Below are positions 8,915 to 18,455 of a stretch of 64,000 nt of DNA, piece by piece. The DNA lies in NCBI RefSeq assembly GCF_000021305.1, contig NC_011772.1, positions 1,402,001-1,466,000 on the forward strand, written 5' to 3'. The stretch comes from Bacillus cereus G9842 (GTDB lineage: Bacteria; Bacillota; Bacilli; Bacillales; Bacillaceae_G). A program made the translations under genes and the position numbers. Position 1 is the first letter of the stretch; each line of letters begins with the position of its first letter. Below the pieces are notes generated by a model. The model ran no database searches. It was not told where the DNA came from and saw nothing but the letters and a program-made list of their open reading frames with translations.

Positions 8915-10689
8915 TGCTTTGGAGAAGTGTAGTAGGGAAGTTATGGATGACTATATTACTTCTCGTTTCGTTTGTGCTTGGATTTGTTGCGATTTTACTT
9001 TCACAGTTTTTTAGAACATATTATGTTGATATGAGTGAAGATAGGCTTCAAAAAGTTGCAACAAGTGTTTCAGAGTTAATTGAAGAAGGTGCCGATGTAA
9101 AAACGATTGAGAATATCGCGTACAAATTCTCTGATTCACTTTCAAGGATCATTATTGTAGAAGATGGTAAAGAAATATCATCTTCGCCGAAACAAGAAGG
9201 GTTAGTCACTCTTACAATGGATGATTTGAAAGAAGATAAAGAATTAGCGGCTGTTTTCACAGACAAAAAAGAAATTAAGAATAACATTAGAAAAGCCTCT
9301 AATAGTAGAAAGAATAAAAACACTGAAAATGATATTATGATTGTCGGAAAACCAGTGCAGTCAAAAAATCAAAGTGCAGTGTTCGTATACGAATCTTTAC
9401 AAGTACCGATACAAGGCATGGAGAGAACGACTGATTTTATATTCTTATCAGCAGGGATTGCGATTATATTAACAACGTTCTTTGCATTCTTCTTGTCTAC
9501 TCGAATTACAGCACCACTCCGTAAAATGCGTGAAGTTGCTTTTGAGGTGGCGCGTGGGAAGTTTGATGCGAAAGCTCCTATGGTGTCTCAGGACGAGATT
9601 GGTGAGCTTGCAACGGCCTTAAATCAAATGGGGAAACAGTTGAAGTTTAATATGAATGCACTGCAGCAAGAAAAAGAACAGTTAGCTAGTATTTTAAGTA
9701 GTATGGCAGATGGGGTTATTACGTTAAATCAAGAAGGTGAAGTCGTTGTAATTAATCCGCCGGCCGAACATTTCTTACAAGTTTGGCAAGAAGAAAAAGA
9801 GATAGAGCTAAGTAAAAAACTACCTTCTGAACTTGTGGAACTATTCCATCTTGTTGTAGAAAGTGAACAACAACAAGTTGTTGAAATTAATTTACAAAAA
9901 GGGAACTATGTAGTTCTTATGACGCCGCTTTACAATCAAACGAAAATTCGTGGAGCTGTAGCGGTACTGCGAGATATGACGGAAGAACGCCGTCTTGAAA
10001 AGATGCGTCAAGACTTTATTGCGAATGTATCGCATGAACTTCGTACACCAATGGTAATGCTGCAAGGGTATAGTGAAGCGATTTTAGATGATATTGTGCA
10101 AACGAAAGAAGAAATTGATGAGTTTGTTCAAATCATTTATGATGAATCCGTTCGTTTAGGTAAACTTGTAAATGAATTATTAGATTTAGCACGCATGGAA
10201 AGTGGTAATGTAGAGTTACATATAGGTGAAGTTGATATTCATCCTTTCGTTGAAAAAATAGGTCGTAAATTCCAAGGGATTGCAAAGGATAAAGAGGTCG
10301 CGTTAACGGTTGATTTCAAAGATTCAATTGAACAATACCCATTTGATGCAGATCGTATGGAGCAAGTATTGACGAATTTAATTGATAACGCAATACGTCA
10401 TACAAACGCAGGCGGACATGTAACGCTTGTAATTGATTCGAAAAATAATGGCCTCATTTTTGAAGTACAAGATTCGGGTGCAGGCATTCCAGAAGAGGAT
10501 ATTCCATTTTTATTTGATCGTTTCTATAAAGCTGATAAAGCAAGAACACGTGGGAAAAAGGGTGGAACAGGACTCGGGCTTGCGATTGCGAAAAATATTG
10601 TTCAAGGTCATGATGGTAAAATTTCTGTTTCAAGTGTTGTTGGAGAAGGAACTACATTCTCTGTATATTTACCGAATCGTATAATTTAG
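8914..10689 (+). CDS. resE: Sensor histidine kinase ResE
   Basis: Membrane sensor kinase and phosphatase for ResD. 591 residues: membrane helix about 11-33, extracytoplasmic region about 34-172, second helix 175-196, HAMP 197-245, PAS about 250-355, HisKA with H374 in NVSHELRTP, and an ATPase domain with NLIDNAIRHT, DSGAGIP and GGTGLGLA. Translation is coupled to resD by a TGATG overlap. The signal sensed (redox state, possibly via PAS) is known for the family, not shown by the sequence. Confidence 0.95.
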   Translation: MLWRSVVGKLWMTILLLVSFVLGFVAILLSQFFRTYYVDMSEDRLQKVATSVSELIEEGADVKTIENIAYKFSDSLSRIIIVEDGKEISSSPKQEGLVTLTMDDLKEDKELAAVFTDKKEIKNNIRKASNSRKNKNTENDIMIVGKPVQSKNQSAVFVYESLQVPIQGMERTTDFIFLSAGIAIILTTFFAFFLSTRITAPLRKMREVAFEVARGKFDAKAPMVSQDEIGELATALNQMGKQLKFNMNALQQEKEQLASILSSMADGVITLNQEGEVVVINPPAEHFLQVWQEEKEIELSKKLPSELVELFHLVVESEQQQVVEINLQKGNYVVLMTPLYNQTKIRGAVAVLRDMTEERRLEKMRQDFIANVSHELRTPMVMLQGYSEAILDDIVQTKEEIDEFVQIIYDESVRLGKLVNELLDLARMESGNVELHIGEVDIHPFVEKIGRKFQGIAKDKEVALTVDFKDSIEQYPFDADRMEQVLTNLIDNAIRHTNAGGHVTLVIDSKNNGLIFEVQDSGAGIPEEDIPFLFDRFYKADKARTRGKKGGTGLGLAIAKNIVQGHDGKISVSSVVGEGTTFSVYLPNRII

Positions 10690-10717
10690 ATATGTGTTTT
10701 TAAAGTTGATAATGAAT

Positions 10718-10780
10718 AAAGTTCTGCTGTTTTTTATTTTTTTGTAAACTCAATTAAATAAAGAATGGTAGAACTTTTTT
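10718..10780 (+). terminator. Possible long-loop terminator after resE
   Basis: AAAGTTCT (10718-10725) pairs with AGAACTTT (10770-10777), followed by T run. The loop is 44 bases of AT-rich sequence, so this is a weak call. Confidence 0.35.
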
Positions 10781-10825
10781 CTATGTTGCTCGAATAAAGA
10801 ATAACAAGAGAGGTGCTGTGAAGAA

Positions 10826-11407
10826 ATGAAATTATATACAAAAACAGGAGATAAAGGAACGACAAGTGTAATAGGCGGTAGGGTTGATAAAGATGATATC
10901 CGTGTGGAAGCGTATGGAACAATAGACGAGGCGAATTCTCATATCGGATATGCAATGACTAAGCTTCAAGGCAGGACTTATAGAGATATTTACAATGAGC
11001 TCGAAAATATTCAACATGAGCTATTTGATTGCGGAGGAGACTTGGCAATAGTGGAACAAAAAATTCCTTATAAGGTGACAATTGAGATGGTTGAAAGCTT
11101 AGAAAGAAAGATTGATTTGTATATAGAAGAAGCACCGCCGCTAGAGCGCTTTATTTTACCAGGTGGAAGCGAGTCGGCAGCTGCTATTCATATTGCACGT
11201 ACAGTTGTAAGGCGAGCAGAACGATGTATCGTGTCCTTACAAAAAGAAGGAGAAATAAATGAAGTTGTTCTAAAGTATGTAAATAGATTATCTGACTATT
11301 TATTTGCAGTAGCTAGAGTAATAAATGCCCGATTACAAGTGAAAGATGTGGAGTATAACCGTAGTGCATTAGTTTTTCGTGATAAGAAAGAGAAGGAAGT
11401 GGAGTAA
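10826..11407 (+). CDS. Cob(I)alamin adenosyltransferase, PduO type
   Basis: Transfers the adenosyl group of ATP to cob(I)alamin, making adenosylcobalamin. 193 residues, the normal length for the PduO family. Visible family marks are the N-terminal KLYTKTGDKGTTSVIGG ATP loop, VEAYGTIDEANSHIG, and the helix RTVVRRAERCIVSL followed by NRLSDYLFAVARVIN. ATG 10826 follows AGAGGTGCTGTGAAGAA. It stands alone between two terminators, with no cobalamin genes next to it, so it probably serves B12 salvage. B. subtilis YvqK is the nearest named relative. Confidence 0.92.
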   Translation: MKLYTKTGDKGTTSVIGGRVDKDDIRVEAYGTIDEANSHIGYAMTKLQGRTYRDIYNELENIQHELFDCGGDLAIVEQKIPYKVTIEMVESLERKIDLYIEEAPPLERFILPGGSESAAAIHIARTVVRRAERCIVSLQKEGEINEVVLKYVNRLSDYLFAVARVINARLQVKDVEYNRSALVFRDKKEKEVE

Positions 11408-11423
11408 TTCACTTTCTTTTTTT
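11391..11423 (+). terminator. Terminator overlapping the end of the adenosyltransferase gene
   Basis: GGAAGTG pairs with CACTTTC around the stop codon, followed by a run of seven or more T. Confidence 0.8.
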
Positions 11424-11491
11424 GTATACTTTTTTCTGTAATATACCAAAATAGAGAAGGTATGGTGGTAATTAGAAAACGGAGGATGTAT

Positions 11492-12106
11492 ATGAAAGTT
11501 TTAAAATGCGGAGTCATGTTATTGAGTATACTGTTTGTATCTCAATTACATGTTTATGCAGAAGAAAATCGATGGACATGGCCTGTTGAAGGTCAGATAA
11601 GTGATTATTTTGGGACAAGGCATGGAAAACACTATGGTATTGATGTAGCTGCACCGATTGGAACGCCTGTGGCAGCTATCCAAGATGGTAAGGTAACGAA
11701 GTCTTATTATTCAAGTAGTTATGGAAATGTTGTATTTATTAAACACGGAGAATATGAGGCTGTATATGCACATTTAAATAAGAGATATGTGGGTCAAGGA
11801 GATTATATTTCAAAAGGTGAAAAAATTGGAGAAGTAGGGAACACGGGAGAATCGCGAGGTGCACACTTACATCTAGAACTTCATCAAGGAAGATGGACGA
11901 TGGCGAAAAAGAATGCGATGAACCCATTGCTTGTTTTAAGTGAACAAAGAAATGAAGTTGTTTCTTCATCATTATATGTCGTACAAAAAGGGGATACTTT
12001 AGTTAGTATTGCACGGAAATTTAGTATGACACTTAAGGAAATTAAAGAAAAAAATGGATTGCAGCAAGAGCTAATTTATCCTAATCAACAATTATATGTT
12101 AAGTAA
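11492..12106 (+). CDS. Secreted M23 peptidase with C-terminal LysM domain
   Basis: Predicted secreted cell-wall endopeptidase. 204 residues: signal peptide 1-23 (cleaved after VYA), M23/LytM domain at about 28-140 with zinc-ligand pattern H47xxxD51 and the HLH motif H125/H127, then one LysM peptidoglycan-binding domain at about 160-204 (VVQKGDTLVSIA). ATG 11492 is chosen because GGAGG at 11481-11485 precedes it; the frame is open from 11462. The metal ligands are complete, so it may be an active hydrolase rather than a degenerate LytM factor. Target bond unknown. Confidence 0.88.
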   Translation: MKVLKCGVMLLSILFVSQLHVYAEENRWTWPVEGQISDYFGTRHGKHYGIDVAAPIGTPVAAIQDGKVTKSYYSSSYGNVVFIKHGEYEAVYAHLNKRYVGQGDYISKGEKIGEVGNTGESRGAHLHLELHQGRWTMAKKNAMNPLLVLSEQRNEVVSSSLYVVQKGDTLVSIARKFSMTLKEIKEKNGLQQELIYPNQQLYVK

Positions 12107-12221
12107 AGGCAACGTCTCAAAAATTAAACTTTGAATATTCTTAAATAAGGTTCGATGTAAATGAAATTATATGGGCGCTTCTGCTAGAAGTATTGAGTGA
12201 ATTAGAGTATTTATATCTAAA

Positions 12222-12261
12222 AGAAAACCGTCCCAAAATTTATTTTGGGACGGCTTCTTTT
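12222..12261. terminator. Bidirectional terminator between convergent genes
   Basis: CCGTCCCAAAAT pairs with ATTTTGGGACGG. T runs occur on both sides (CTTCTTTT on +, TTTTCTTTT on -). It can stop the M23 gene and the minus-strand gene that ends at 12260. Confidence 0.85.
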
Positions 12262-12946
12262 ACCAAAAAATAAAGACACATATAAATCCAGAAATAGCTA
12301 AATAGCTATATAAGTAAAAAACTTTTGTTCTTGTTTTCTCTTTTGTTCGAAACAGTACGATAGTCGGTTCAATTAAACCGATTGTCAAACAAAGTAGGCC
12401 AAGAAGCATACAACCAATCGAAATAGAATACAGGGCGATTTGTGGTGCTTGAAATGGAATCATCCATTTTAATAAAAATGCAATAAGTGCAGTGTAACAA
12501 ATGCTACCGATGTATTTATTCAGTGGTGTATTAGAACGAAAACCAGGAAGTTTTTTTAAGAAAGAGCGGGAAACAACTTCTGTTTGTAAAGATGTATGCT
12601 CTTCAATAATTCTTTGAGCTTCTTTTCCTTTTTGAAAAAGGGATAAGATCCAATTTCGCTCACCCTGAAAAATAAATTGAGAAGTTGTCAAATAGTGATC
12701 AATCTTCACTTTACTCCAACTTTTCCACGGATGACGCTCACACAATTTTAATTTACTTTCTGTTTTTTTATCATACTGATAAATACTGATGCCATCTTCA
12801 TCGAAAGTAGCATAGTATGTCTCGTTTGAGAATGTGCCTAAATCAATTGGGCAGTAGAAAAGTAATTCTTTTTTTAAGTAAAAGTATTCTTTTCTTAAGT
12901 TTTTTTTCATTGCTTCTCGAATAGAATGTCTCTTTTCTTTTTTCAT
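12260..12946 (-). CDS. Uncharacterised membrane protein with PH-like (YcxB-type) N-terminal part
   Basis: No function recognised. 228 residues. The N-terminal 145 residues are soluble, with alternating strands (ETYYATFDEDGISIY, SWSKVKIDHYLTTSQFIFQ) that look like the bacterial PH/YcxB fold; three hydrophobic helices follow at about 143-165, 172-195 and 208-227. The start is well supported by GTTATGGAGGAAATGTC before ATG on the minus strand. It is a single gene, convergent with the M23 gene. The domain assignment is a guess from pattern only. Confidence 0.75.
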   Translation of the reverse strand: MKKEKRHSIREAMKKNLRKEYFYLKKELLFYCPIDLGTFSNETYYATFDEDGISIYQYDKKTESKLKLCERHPWKSWSKVKIDHYLTTSQFIFQGERNWILSLFQKGKEAQRIIEEHTSLQTEVVSRSFLKKLPGFRSNTPLNKYIGSICYTALIAFLLKWMIPFQAPQIALYSISIGCMLLGLLCLTIGLIEPTIVLFRTKEKTRTKVFYLYSYLAISGFICVFIFW

Positions 12947-13144
12947 GACATTTCCTCCATAACTCAGAAAATGTTCTTATCTTAACAATTCAATATCTTA
13001 TCACTTTTAATTATATATGACTAGGTAATTCAAAAGAGAAATGCCGAATAATAAAAAATATGGATTGTATTGTAAAATATCTCGCAATTTATTTATTGTT
13101 ACGAAAAATAAATAACTAATTTTAAATAAGTTACAATTTTTTTG

Positions 13145-13173
13145 TTCACAATGTTATGAGGTTGTTGTATAAT
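13145..13173 (+). promoter_or_regulatory. SigA promoter of the riboflavin transporter gene
   Basis: TTCACA (-35), 17-base spacer, TATAAT (-10). Transcription would begin about 20 bases before the FMN aptamer. Confidence 0.8.
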
Positions 13174-13198
13174 GAAGGGGAAAATAGAATATCGGTCT

Positions 13199-13330
13199 AT
13201 CTTCGGGGCAGGGTGAAAATCCCGACCGGCGGTGATGAACTATTTATGATTTTGTTCTAAGCCCGCGAGCCGTTAAGGCAGGATTTGGTGTGATTCCAAA
13301 GCCGACAGTACAGTCTGGATGGGAGAAGAT
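13199..13330 (+). ncRNA. FMN riboswitch (RFN element)
   Basis: Contains the conserved RFN blocks: ATCTTCGGGGCAGGGTG at the start, CCCGACCGGCGGT, GCCCGCGAGC, GATTTGGTG, TTCCAAAGCCGACAGT, and GGGAGAAGAT closing the basal stem. An intrinsic terminator follows 60 bases later and then ribU, so FMN binding should favour termination. Confidence 0.97.
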
Positions 13331-13392
13331 GGAGGTTCAAGCGTTCAAAAAAGATATGGATTTGAACGTCTGTTTGATGTGCCTTAAATTCT

Positions 13393-13422
13393 CCCTTTGT
13401 GTAAAACACAAAGGGTTTTTTC
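13393..13422 (+). terminator. Riboswitch expression-platform terminator
   Basis: CCCTTTGTGT pairs with ACACAAAGGG over a 3-base loop, followed by TTTTTT. It lies between the FMN aptamer and ribU and is the regulated terminator. Confidence 0.92.
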
Positions 13423-13496
13423 GTTCTATGAAAAAATAGGCATAGCAGAACCTTTCCACTTTCCATGAGAAGATCGATGGAAAAGGAGAGAGAAAG

Positions 13497-14075
13497 ATGA
13501 AACAAAAAAACAGTGTGGTGCAGATGGTGAGTGTAGCGATGCTAAGTAGTATTGCATATTTACTAATGATGTTAGATTTCCCGTTCCCAGGGCTTCCGCC
13601 ATTTTTGAAAATTGATTTTAGTGATGTACCAGCTCTAATTGCAGCAATTATCTTTGGACCAGTAGCTGGAGTGATTGTAGAGGCAATAAAGAACATTTTA
13701 CATTACGGGATTCAAGGAAGTTTAACGGGAGTACCAGTTGGAGAAATTGCAAACTTTATTGCAGGATGTTTATTTATTGGACCAGCAGCTTTCTTATTTA
13801 GAAAGTATCGTACTGTGAAGAGTTTAACGACAGGGTTAATGCTAGGGACAATTACAATGGCACTTATTATGAGTGTATTAAACTACATCATCATATTCCC
13901 GGCGTACACTTGGTTTTTAAATTCACCAGCTATGTCTAGCGAAGCTATAAGAACAACGGTTGTAACGGCAATCTTACCATTTAATTTAATTAAAGGAATT
14001 GTTGTAACAATTGTATTTGTGGCATTATTCTCACGCCTGAAAGTATGGGTGTTTGCAAAAATGAAAAATGCATAA
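13497..14075 (+). CDS. ribU: Riboflavin ECF transporter S component RibU
   Basis: Substrate-binding membrane subunit that takes up riboflavin together with the general energy-coupling module EcfAA'T encoded elsewhere. 192 residues, about five or six helices, with the family stretch FLKIDFSDVPALIAAIIFGP near 40-60 and EAIKNILHYG. ATG 13497 follows AAAGGAGAGAGAAAG. Control by the FMN riboswitch just upstream supports the substrate. A terminator follows at 14085, so it is monocistronic. B. subtilis name ypaA. Confidence 0.95.
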   Translation: MKQKNSVVQMVSVAMLSSIAYLLMMLDFPFPGLPPFLKIDFSDVPALIAAIIFGPVAGVIVEAIKNILHYGIQGSLTGVPVGEIANFIAGCLFIGPAAFLFRKYRTVKSLTTGLMLGTITMALIMSVLNYIIIFPAYTWFLNSPAMSSEAIRTTVVTAILPFNLIKGIVVTIVFVALFSRLKVWVFAKMKNA

Positions 14076-14084
14076 TATATATAA

Positions 14085-14119
14085 ACCATTAGTAGTGTGG
14101 AACTACTAATGGTTTTTTA
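14085..14119 (+). terminator. Terminator after ribU
   Basis: AACCATTAGTAG pairs with CTACTAATGGTT around a 7-base loop, with a T run. Confidence 0.9.
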
Positions 14120-14144
14120 TTAAGGAAAATAAAATTTAGATACA

Positions 14145-14179
14145 AAAAATGCCCCTCATCAATATGAGGGGCATTTTTT
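14145..14179 (-). terminator. Terminator after fer
   Basis: ATGCCCCTCAT pairs with ATGAGGGGCAT; the minus strand carries a T run after the stem (and so does the + strand), so it can act in both directions. It ends the fer transcript. Confidence 0.88.
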
Positions 14180-14194
14180 GAAGTTAATAAAAGA

Positions 14195-14536
<342 letters not shown>

Positions 14537-14541
14537 TTATA

Positions 14542-14570
14542 ATGATAATGCTTATCAATTAGAGTGTCAA
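14542..14570 (-). promoter_or_regulatory. fer promoter with overlapping Fur box
   Basis: On the minus strand TTGACA, a 17-base spacer and TATCAT form a SigA promoter directed at fer. At 14543-14557 the + strand reads TGATAATGCTTATCA, one base off the 7-1-7 Fur box TGATAATNATTATCA, covering most of the -10 and part of the spacer. Iron-dependent repression is inferred. Confidence 0.65.
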
Positions 14571-14742
14571 CTTATTTTTGAATTATGTCATAAGATTTTC
14601 AAAATACGTAAATATGATTTCGTTTGATACAATAGAATATATACAAGTATATAGTTCTTATTATGATAAGTTTAATGAGCGACAGTAGATAGTGTAATTG
14701 TACTGAAAAGAATGAAGTTAAGATTGGAAGGTGGAAGCGGTC

Positions 14743-15804
14743 ATGCAAATACAATATACTTTGTTGCATTGTTTAAAACAATTGAATGGTGAAAGAACCG
14801 TTTCATCTATTTATTATTTACTAAAGGGCAAACGTTCTTCGCAAACTTTACAAGATGGAAATATGTTTAGAATTTCTTTTTTGTTCGGAATATATAAATC
14901 ATTAAATAGAAATGACTATGATGGTGAAGTTGTAAAGTTGTTGCAAGCAGATTTTATTCAAGAAATACATGAAAATACATATGTGTTAACACCTAAGGGT
15001 AAAACGCAGTTACATAAATGGGAGGAAGTTTATGCTTTTCCAGCGCATTTGCATGGTTTACATTATGGAGAATTAGGTGAAACATTTTGGAAAAGATTGT
15101 CATTGATTATTCAAACTATATCAAATTTACAACAGAATAATACTAAGTTTATCCCGATTCAACAAGATACAGAAATAATGATGTGGGTGAAACGTTTTCT
15201 AACAGGAAGGCCATATAAGAGAAGTGAATTGGCGAGAAAACTGTGGACGGAAGTACATAATCTTTTAGAAAAAAGTAATGCGATAGAAGCGACGATTGTA
15301 ACATATCGACTAACGGGTTATGAACGGATTGGTTGTACATTGCAACAATTAGCAGAAATTACGAAACAAGATATGTTCAGGGTGTATTTTTTATTTTGGG
15401 GTACAATGCATTTCTTTATACAAGAAGTTCGTGATAAAGAAAATGAATTTCCGCTATTAGCTGAAATTATATCTTATCCAAATGAGAGAGCTGAACTATT
15501 TAGTTTATCCACGAAAAAAACATATAATTTTTGGAGACAAGGGCGTTCTTTAGAAGAAATAGCAACGATTCGGAATTTGAAGGTTGCAACGATAGAAGAT
15601 CATTTTGTTGAAATTGCTTTGCGAGAAAAAGATTTTTCTATTGAAATGTTTATGGAAAAAGAAAAGATAGACAAAGTAATAAAAGTAATTGAAGCATTGC
15701 AAACGCGGAAGTTACGTGTTTTGAAACAAGCGATTGGAGAAGATATCTCTTATTTTGAAGTTCGTCTTGTATTAGCGCGGATGGAGGGTGTAAATGAAAC
15801 TTGA
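14743..15804 (+). CDS. ypbB: RecQ-associated helix-turn-helix protein YpbB
   Basis: 353 residues. The C-terminal third looks like a helicase-associated HTH domain ([19 protein letters not shown] at about 270-290). It overlaps recQ by 11 bases, and the same pairing is found across Bacillus, so it probably acts with the helicase. Its own role is unknown. ATG 14743 is chosen because GGAAGGTGG lies 8 bases upstream; a GTG at 14731 sits inside that site. It is divergent from fer across a 300-base region that holds the fer promoter and Fur box. Confidence 0.85.
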   Translation: MQIQYTLLHCLKQLNGERTVSSIYYLLKGKRSSQTLQDGNMFRISFLFGIYKSLNRNDYDGEVVKLLQADFIQEIHENTYVLTPKGKTQLHKWEEVYAFPAHLHGLHYGELGETFWKRLSLIIQTISNLQQNNTKFIPIQQDTEIMMWVKRFLTGRPYKRSELARKLWTEVHNLLEKSNAIEATIVTYRLTGYERIGCTLQQLAEITKQDMFRVYFLFWGTMHFFIQEVRDKENEFPLLAEIISYPNERAELFSLSTKKTYNFWRQGRSLEEIATIRNLKVATIEDHFVEIALREKDFSIEMFMEKEKIDKVIKVIEALQTRKLRVLKQAIGEDISYFEVRLVLARMEGVNET

Positions 15805-17323
15805 AGAATATTTATATAAGTGGTTTGGATATTCTGAATTTCGTCCAGGTCAAAAAGGAGTTATTACAGATTTATTAGAAGGAAAAGATGTGATAGCAAT
15901 GCTTCCGACTGGAAGAGGAAAGTCTATGTGCTATCAGTTTCCGGGGCTTATGCGAGAAGGAACAGTGCTTGTTGTATCGCCGTTATTATCTTTAATGGAA
16001 GATCAAGTGACACAATTAAAGTATGTTGTGAAAAACCGAGTGATAGCATTTAATAGTTTTCGGACATTAAATGAAAAAAGAGAAGCGATGAAAAAATTAT
16101 CTTCATATAAATTTATTTTTGTTTCACCAGAGATGTTACAGTCGGAGTTATTAATTAGGGAATTGAAGAAAATTCATATTTCATTATTTGTTGTTGATGA
16201 GGCTCATTGTATTTCTCAATGGGGTTATGATTTTAGACCGGACTATAAGAAACTAAATGTAGTTATTGAAAATATTGGTTCTCCTACAGTGTTAGCATTG
16301 ACAGCCACAGCGACAAAAGGGGTACTGCAAGATATCGCAGACAGTTTAAATTTAAAGGGTGCCGCGGAACATGTATACTCTATTGACCGTCCTAATATTG
16401 CAATGGAGGTGCAATTTGTAGAGACGATAGAAGAAAAGAAAGAGGCGCTTTTGGAGCAGGTGATGTATTTACAAGGGCCGGGGATTGTATATTGTTCAAG
16501 TAGAGCGTGGACAGAAAGGTTAACGGAATACTTGAGAGGGAAAGGTGTTACTGGTGTAGCTTTTTATCATGGTGGTATGGAACATGAAGAGCGTATGTTA
16601 ATTCAACAGCAGTTTATGAACGATCAATTGCAGCTTGTAATATGTACAAGTGCATTTGGTATGGGGGTAAATAAGGCGAATACGCAATATATTATTCATT
16701 TTCATTATCCAACTAATATAGCTTCTTACTTACAAGAAATCGGAAGAGCTGGAAGAGATGGCAAACCGAGTATAGCTATTTTATTGTGTAGTCCGTTGGA
16801 TCATGATTTACCACTTTCAATCATTGAGGATGAATTGCCAAGTAAGTCGCAAATACAATTTTTATTTTCTTTACTACAAGAAAGAATGTTTCAAACGAAA
16901 GAATTACCAATAGAAGATGTAGAAGAAATTTGTTATAATGCAGCAAGATTTAATGAGCAATATTGGCGTTTCGTTCGTTATCATCTCGAACAGGTTGGAA
17001 TTATACAACAACGAAGATTATTATTAGAGGGTTTGTCAGATGAAATTATGAACCGATTAATAGCTGAAGTAGAAATAAGGTTGCGTAATAAATATAGTGA
17101 ATTAGAAAATATGAAGTCATGGATACGAGTTAAAGGATGTAGACGTGAATATGTGCTGCAACAGTTCGGTTATAGGAAAGAGAAAGAGTTAAATAATTGC
17201 TGCGATTATTGCGGTATTACAAAAGAAGATTATAAAAAAAGACGAGCGCAACAATCGGATTTCGACTATAATTGGGAAACAGAGTTACAAAAGCTTTTCG
17301 GCCTAGAAAAGATGGAGGAATGA
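15794..17323 (+). CDS. recS: ATP-dependent DNA helicase, RecQ family (RecS)
   Basis: 3'-5' DNA helicase of the short RecQ type, 509 residues, without an HRDC domain. Helicase domain 1 has Walker [11 protein letters not shown] (39-48) and Walker B DEAH followed by [13 protein letters not shown]; domain 2 has the RecQ motif [15 protein letters not shown]-terminal zinc-binding region is visible with [11 protein letters not shown] and NNCCDYCG. It overlaps ypbB at its start and ypbD at its end. B. subtilis has two RecQ-like helicases; this locus matches RecS (YpbC). A role in repair is inferred. Confidence 0.92.
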   Translation: MKLEEYLYKWFGYSEFRPGQKGVITDLLEGKDVIAMLPTGRGKSMCYQFPGLMREGTVLVVSPLLSLMEDQVTQLKYVVKNRVIAFNSFRTLNEKREAMKKLSSYKFIFVSPEMLQSELLIRELKKIHISLFVVDEAHCISQWGYDFRPDYKKLNVVIENIGSPTVLALTATATKGVLQDIADSLNLKGAAEHVYSIDRPNIAMEVQFVETIEEKKEALLEQVMYLQGPGIVYCSSRAWTERLTEYLRGKGVTGVAFYHGGMEHEERMLIQQQFMNDQLQLVICTSAFGMGVNKANTQYIIHFHYPTNIASYLQEIGRAGRDGKPSIAILLCSPLDHDLPLSIIEDELPSKSQIQFLFSLLQERMFQTKELPIEDVEEICYNAARFNEQYWRFVRYHLEQVGIIQQRRLLLEGLSDEIMNRLIAEVEIRLRNKYSELENMKSWIRVKGCRREYVLQQFGYRKEKELNNCCDYCGITKEDYKKRRAQQSDFDYNWETELQKLFGLEKMEE

Positions 17324-17886
17324 TGAACATTCAAAGGCATAATGTTGAAGATATGAGTCCGCAGGAAATAAGGCTGAATCTATATATAACACAGTTAATT
17401 ATTATCGGTATTGGCTGTTTACTAGCATATATATTATTTCAAGATGTAAAAGAAGTGTTTAATTTATGGAAATGGGAACCAGTATCTATACTTATTATAG
17501 GTGGTTTGTTAGCGATTGGTATTGTGTTATTAGATTATGTTGCAATGCGAGTGTTTCCAGAGTCTTGGTTTGATGATGGTGGTATTAACGATAAGATGTT
17601 TCGAGGAATGTCGGTTCTACATTTACTCGTTATTACGTTCGTAATCGGTTTTGCAGAAGAATTTTTATTTAGAGGTGTAGTGCAGACTCATTTTGGAATT
17701 GTAATTGCGAGTTTAGTATTTGCAGTGTTACATATTCGTTATATAACAAAGCCATTTTTGTTTTGTTTCGTCTGTTTCATTAGTTTTGTCTTTGGTTATG
17801 TATTTGAATGGACAGGGAATTTGTTTATAACAATCTTTGCACACTTTCTTGTTGATTTTATAATGGGACTCCAATTAAGAAAATAA
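17323..17886 (+). CDS. ypbD: CPBP-family (CAAX-like) intramembrane protease YpbD
   Basis: 187 residues with about six membrane helices. The CPBP/Abi signature is present: EEFLFRG near residue 110, FAVLHI in the next helix, and FAHFLVDF near the C-terminus, giving the expected glutamates and histidines. Two adjacent ATGs (17320 and 17323) follow ATGGAGGA; the second has the better spacing. The start overlaps the recS stop. Substrate unknown. Confidence 0.85.
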   Translation: MNIQRHNVEDMSPQEIRLNLYITQLIIIGIGCLLAYILFQDVKEVFNLWKWEPVSILIIGGLLAIGIVLLDYVAMRVFPESWFDDGGINDKMFRGMSVLHLLVITFVIGFAEEFLFRGVVQTHFGIVIASLVFAVLHIRYITKPFLFCFVCFISFVFGYVFEWTGNLFITIFAHFLVDFIMGLQLRK

Positions 17887-17908
17887 ATGGAAGGTGGTGG
17901 TGAACAAC

Positions 17909-18388
17909 ATGAGGAAACGAATTCCTGATTTTGAAGAGGAATTAGAAGTTGAGCGAGTGGAAGAAAAAGAAAGTTTACCGCCGCGTAGTGAAATTCATAG
18001 AAATAAAGAGAAAAAACAAAAGTTTAAAATAAATCACATTTTCGTCCGGGTTTTAACATTTCTATTCATTCTGCTGCCAATTAGTATTTTGTGGTATACG
18101 GATAAATATATTCAGGTGAAGGGCGATAGTAATAATGCCGGGAAAAGTGCGTTTGAAGTAATCTTCTTTGATTCAGCTAAATCTGATTCACAGAAACAGT
18201 CTGAAAAAGCGATAACGCATACTGTGAAAGAGGGAGAAACTTTAGAAAGTATAGCGAAGCAATATTTTTCGGATGAAAATGGGATTGAAGTCATTAAAAA
18301 GTATAATAACTTGCAAGAAGATGAAGTGAGTGCAGGGCAAGAATTAAAAATTCCGATAAAAGATAAATCCACAAAGCAAGAGAGCTAG
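17909..18388 (+). CDS. ypbE: Membrane-anchored LysM protein YpbE
   Basis: 159 residues. A charged cytoplasmic N-terminus (about 1-45, rich in E and K) is followed by one membrane helix (about 46-66) and an external C-terminal LysM domain (HTVKEGETLESIAKQYF, ending ELKIPIKD). It should sit in the membrane and bind peptidoglycan. ATG 17909 follows AAGGTGGTG by 9 bases. It is part of the ypbB-recS-ypbD-ypbE run. No catalytic domain is seen; function unknown. Confidence 0.85.
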   Translation: MRKRIPDFEEELEVERVEEKESLPPRSEIHRNKEKKQKFKINHIFVRVLTFLFILLPISILWYTDKYIQVKGDSNNAGKSAFEVIFFDSAKSDSQKQSEKAITHTVKEGETLESIAKQYFSDENGIEVIKKYNNLQEDEVSAGQELKIPIKDKSTKQES

Positions 18389-18455
18389 TGAATTAGGCGA
18401 TCACAATTTGTTATAAAAGCCTAGGATTATCTTTATGAGGAGGGGAGTAAAAAAT

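Noticed and set aside
10433..10684. Open frame of 83 residues in another frame of resE
   Set aside because: A shadow within the ATPase domain of resE.
12125..12262. A + strand open frame after the M23 gene reading NEIIWALLLEVLSELEYLYL and on through the terminator
   Set aside because: No start codon, no ribosome site, and it runs through a bidirectional terminator. It might be a gene remnant but I recognise no family.
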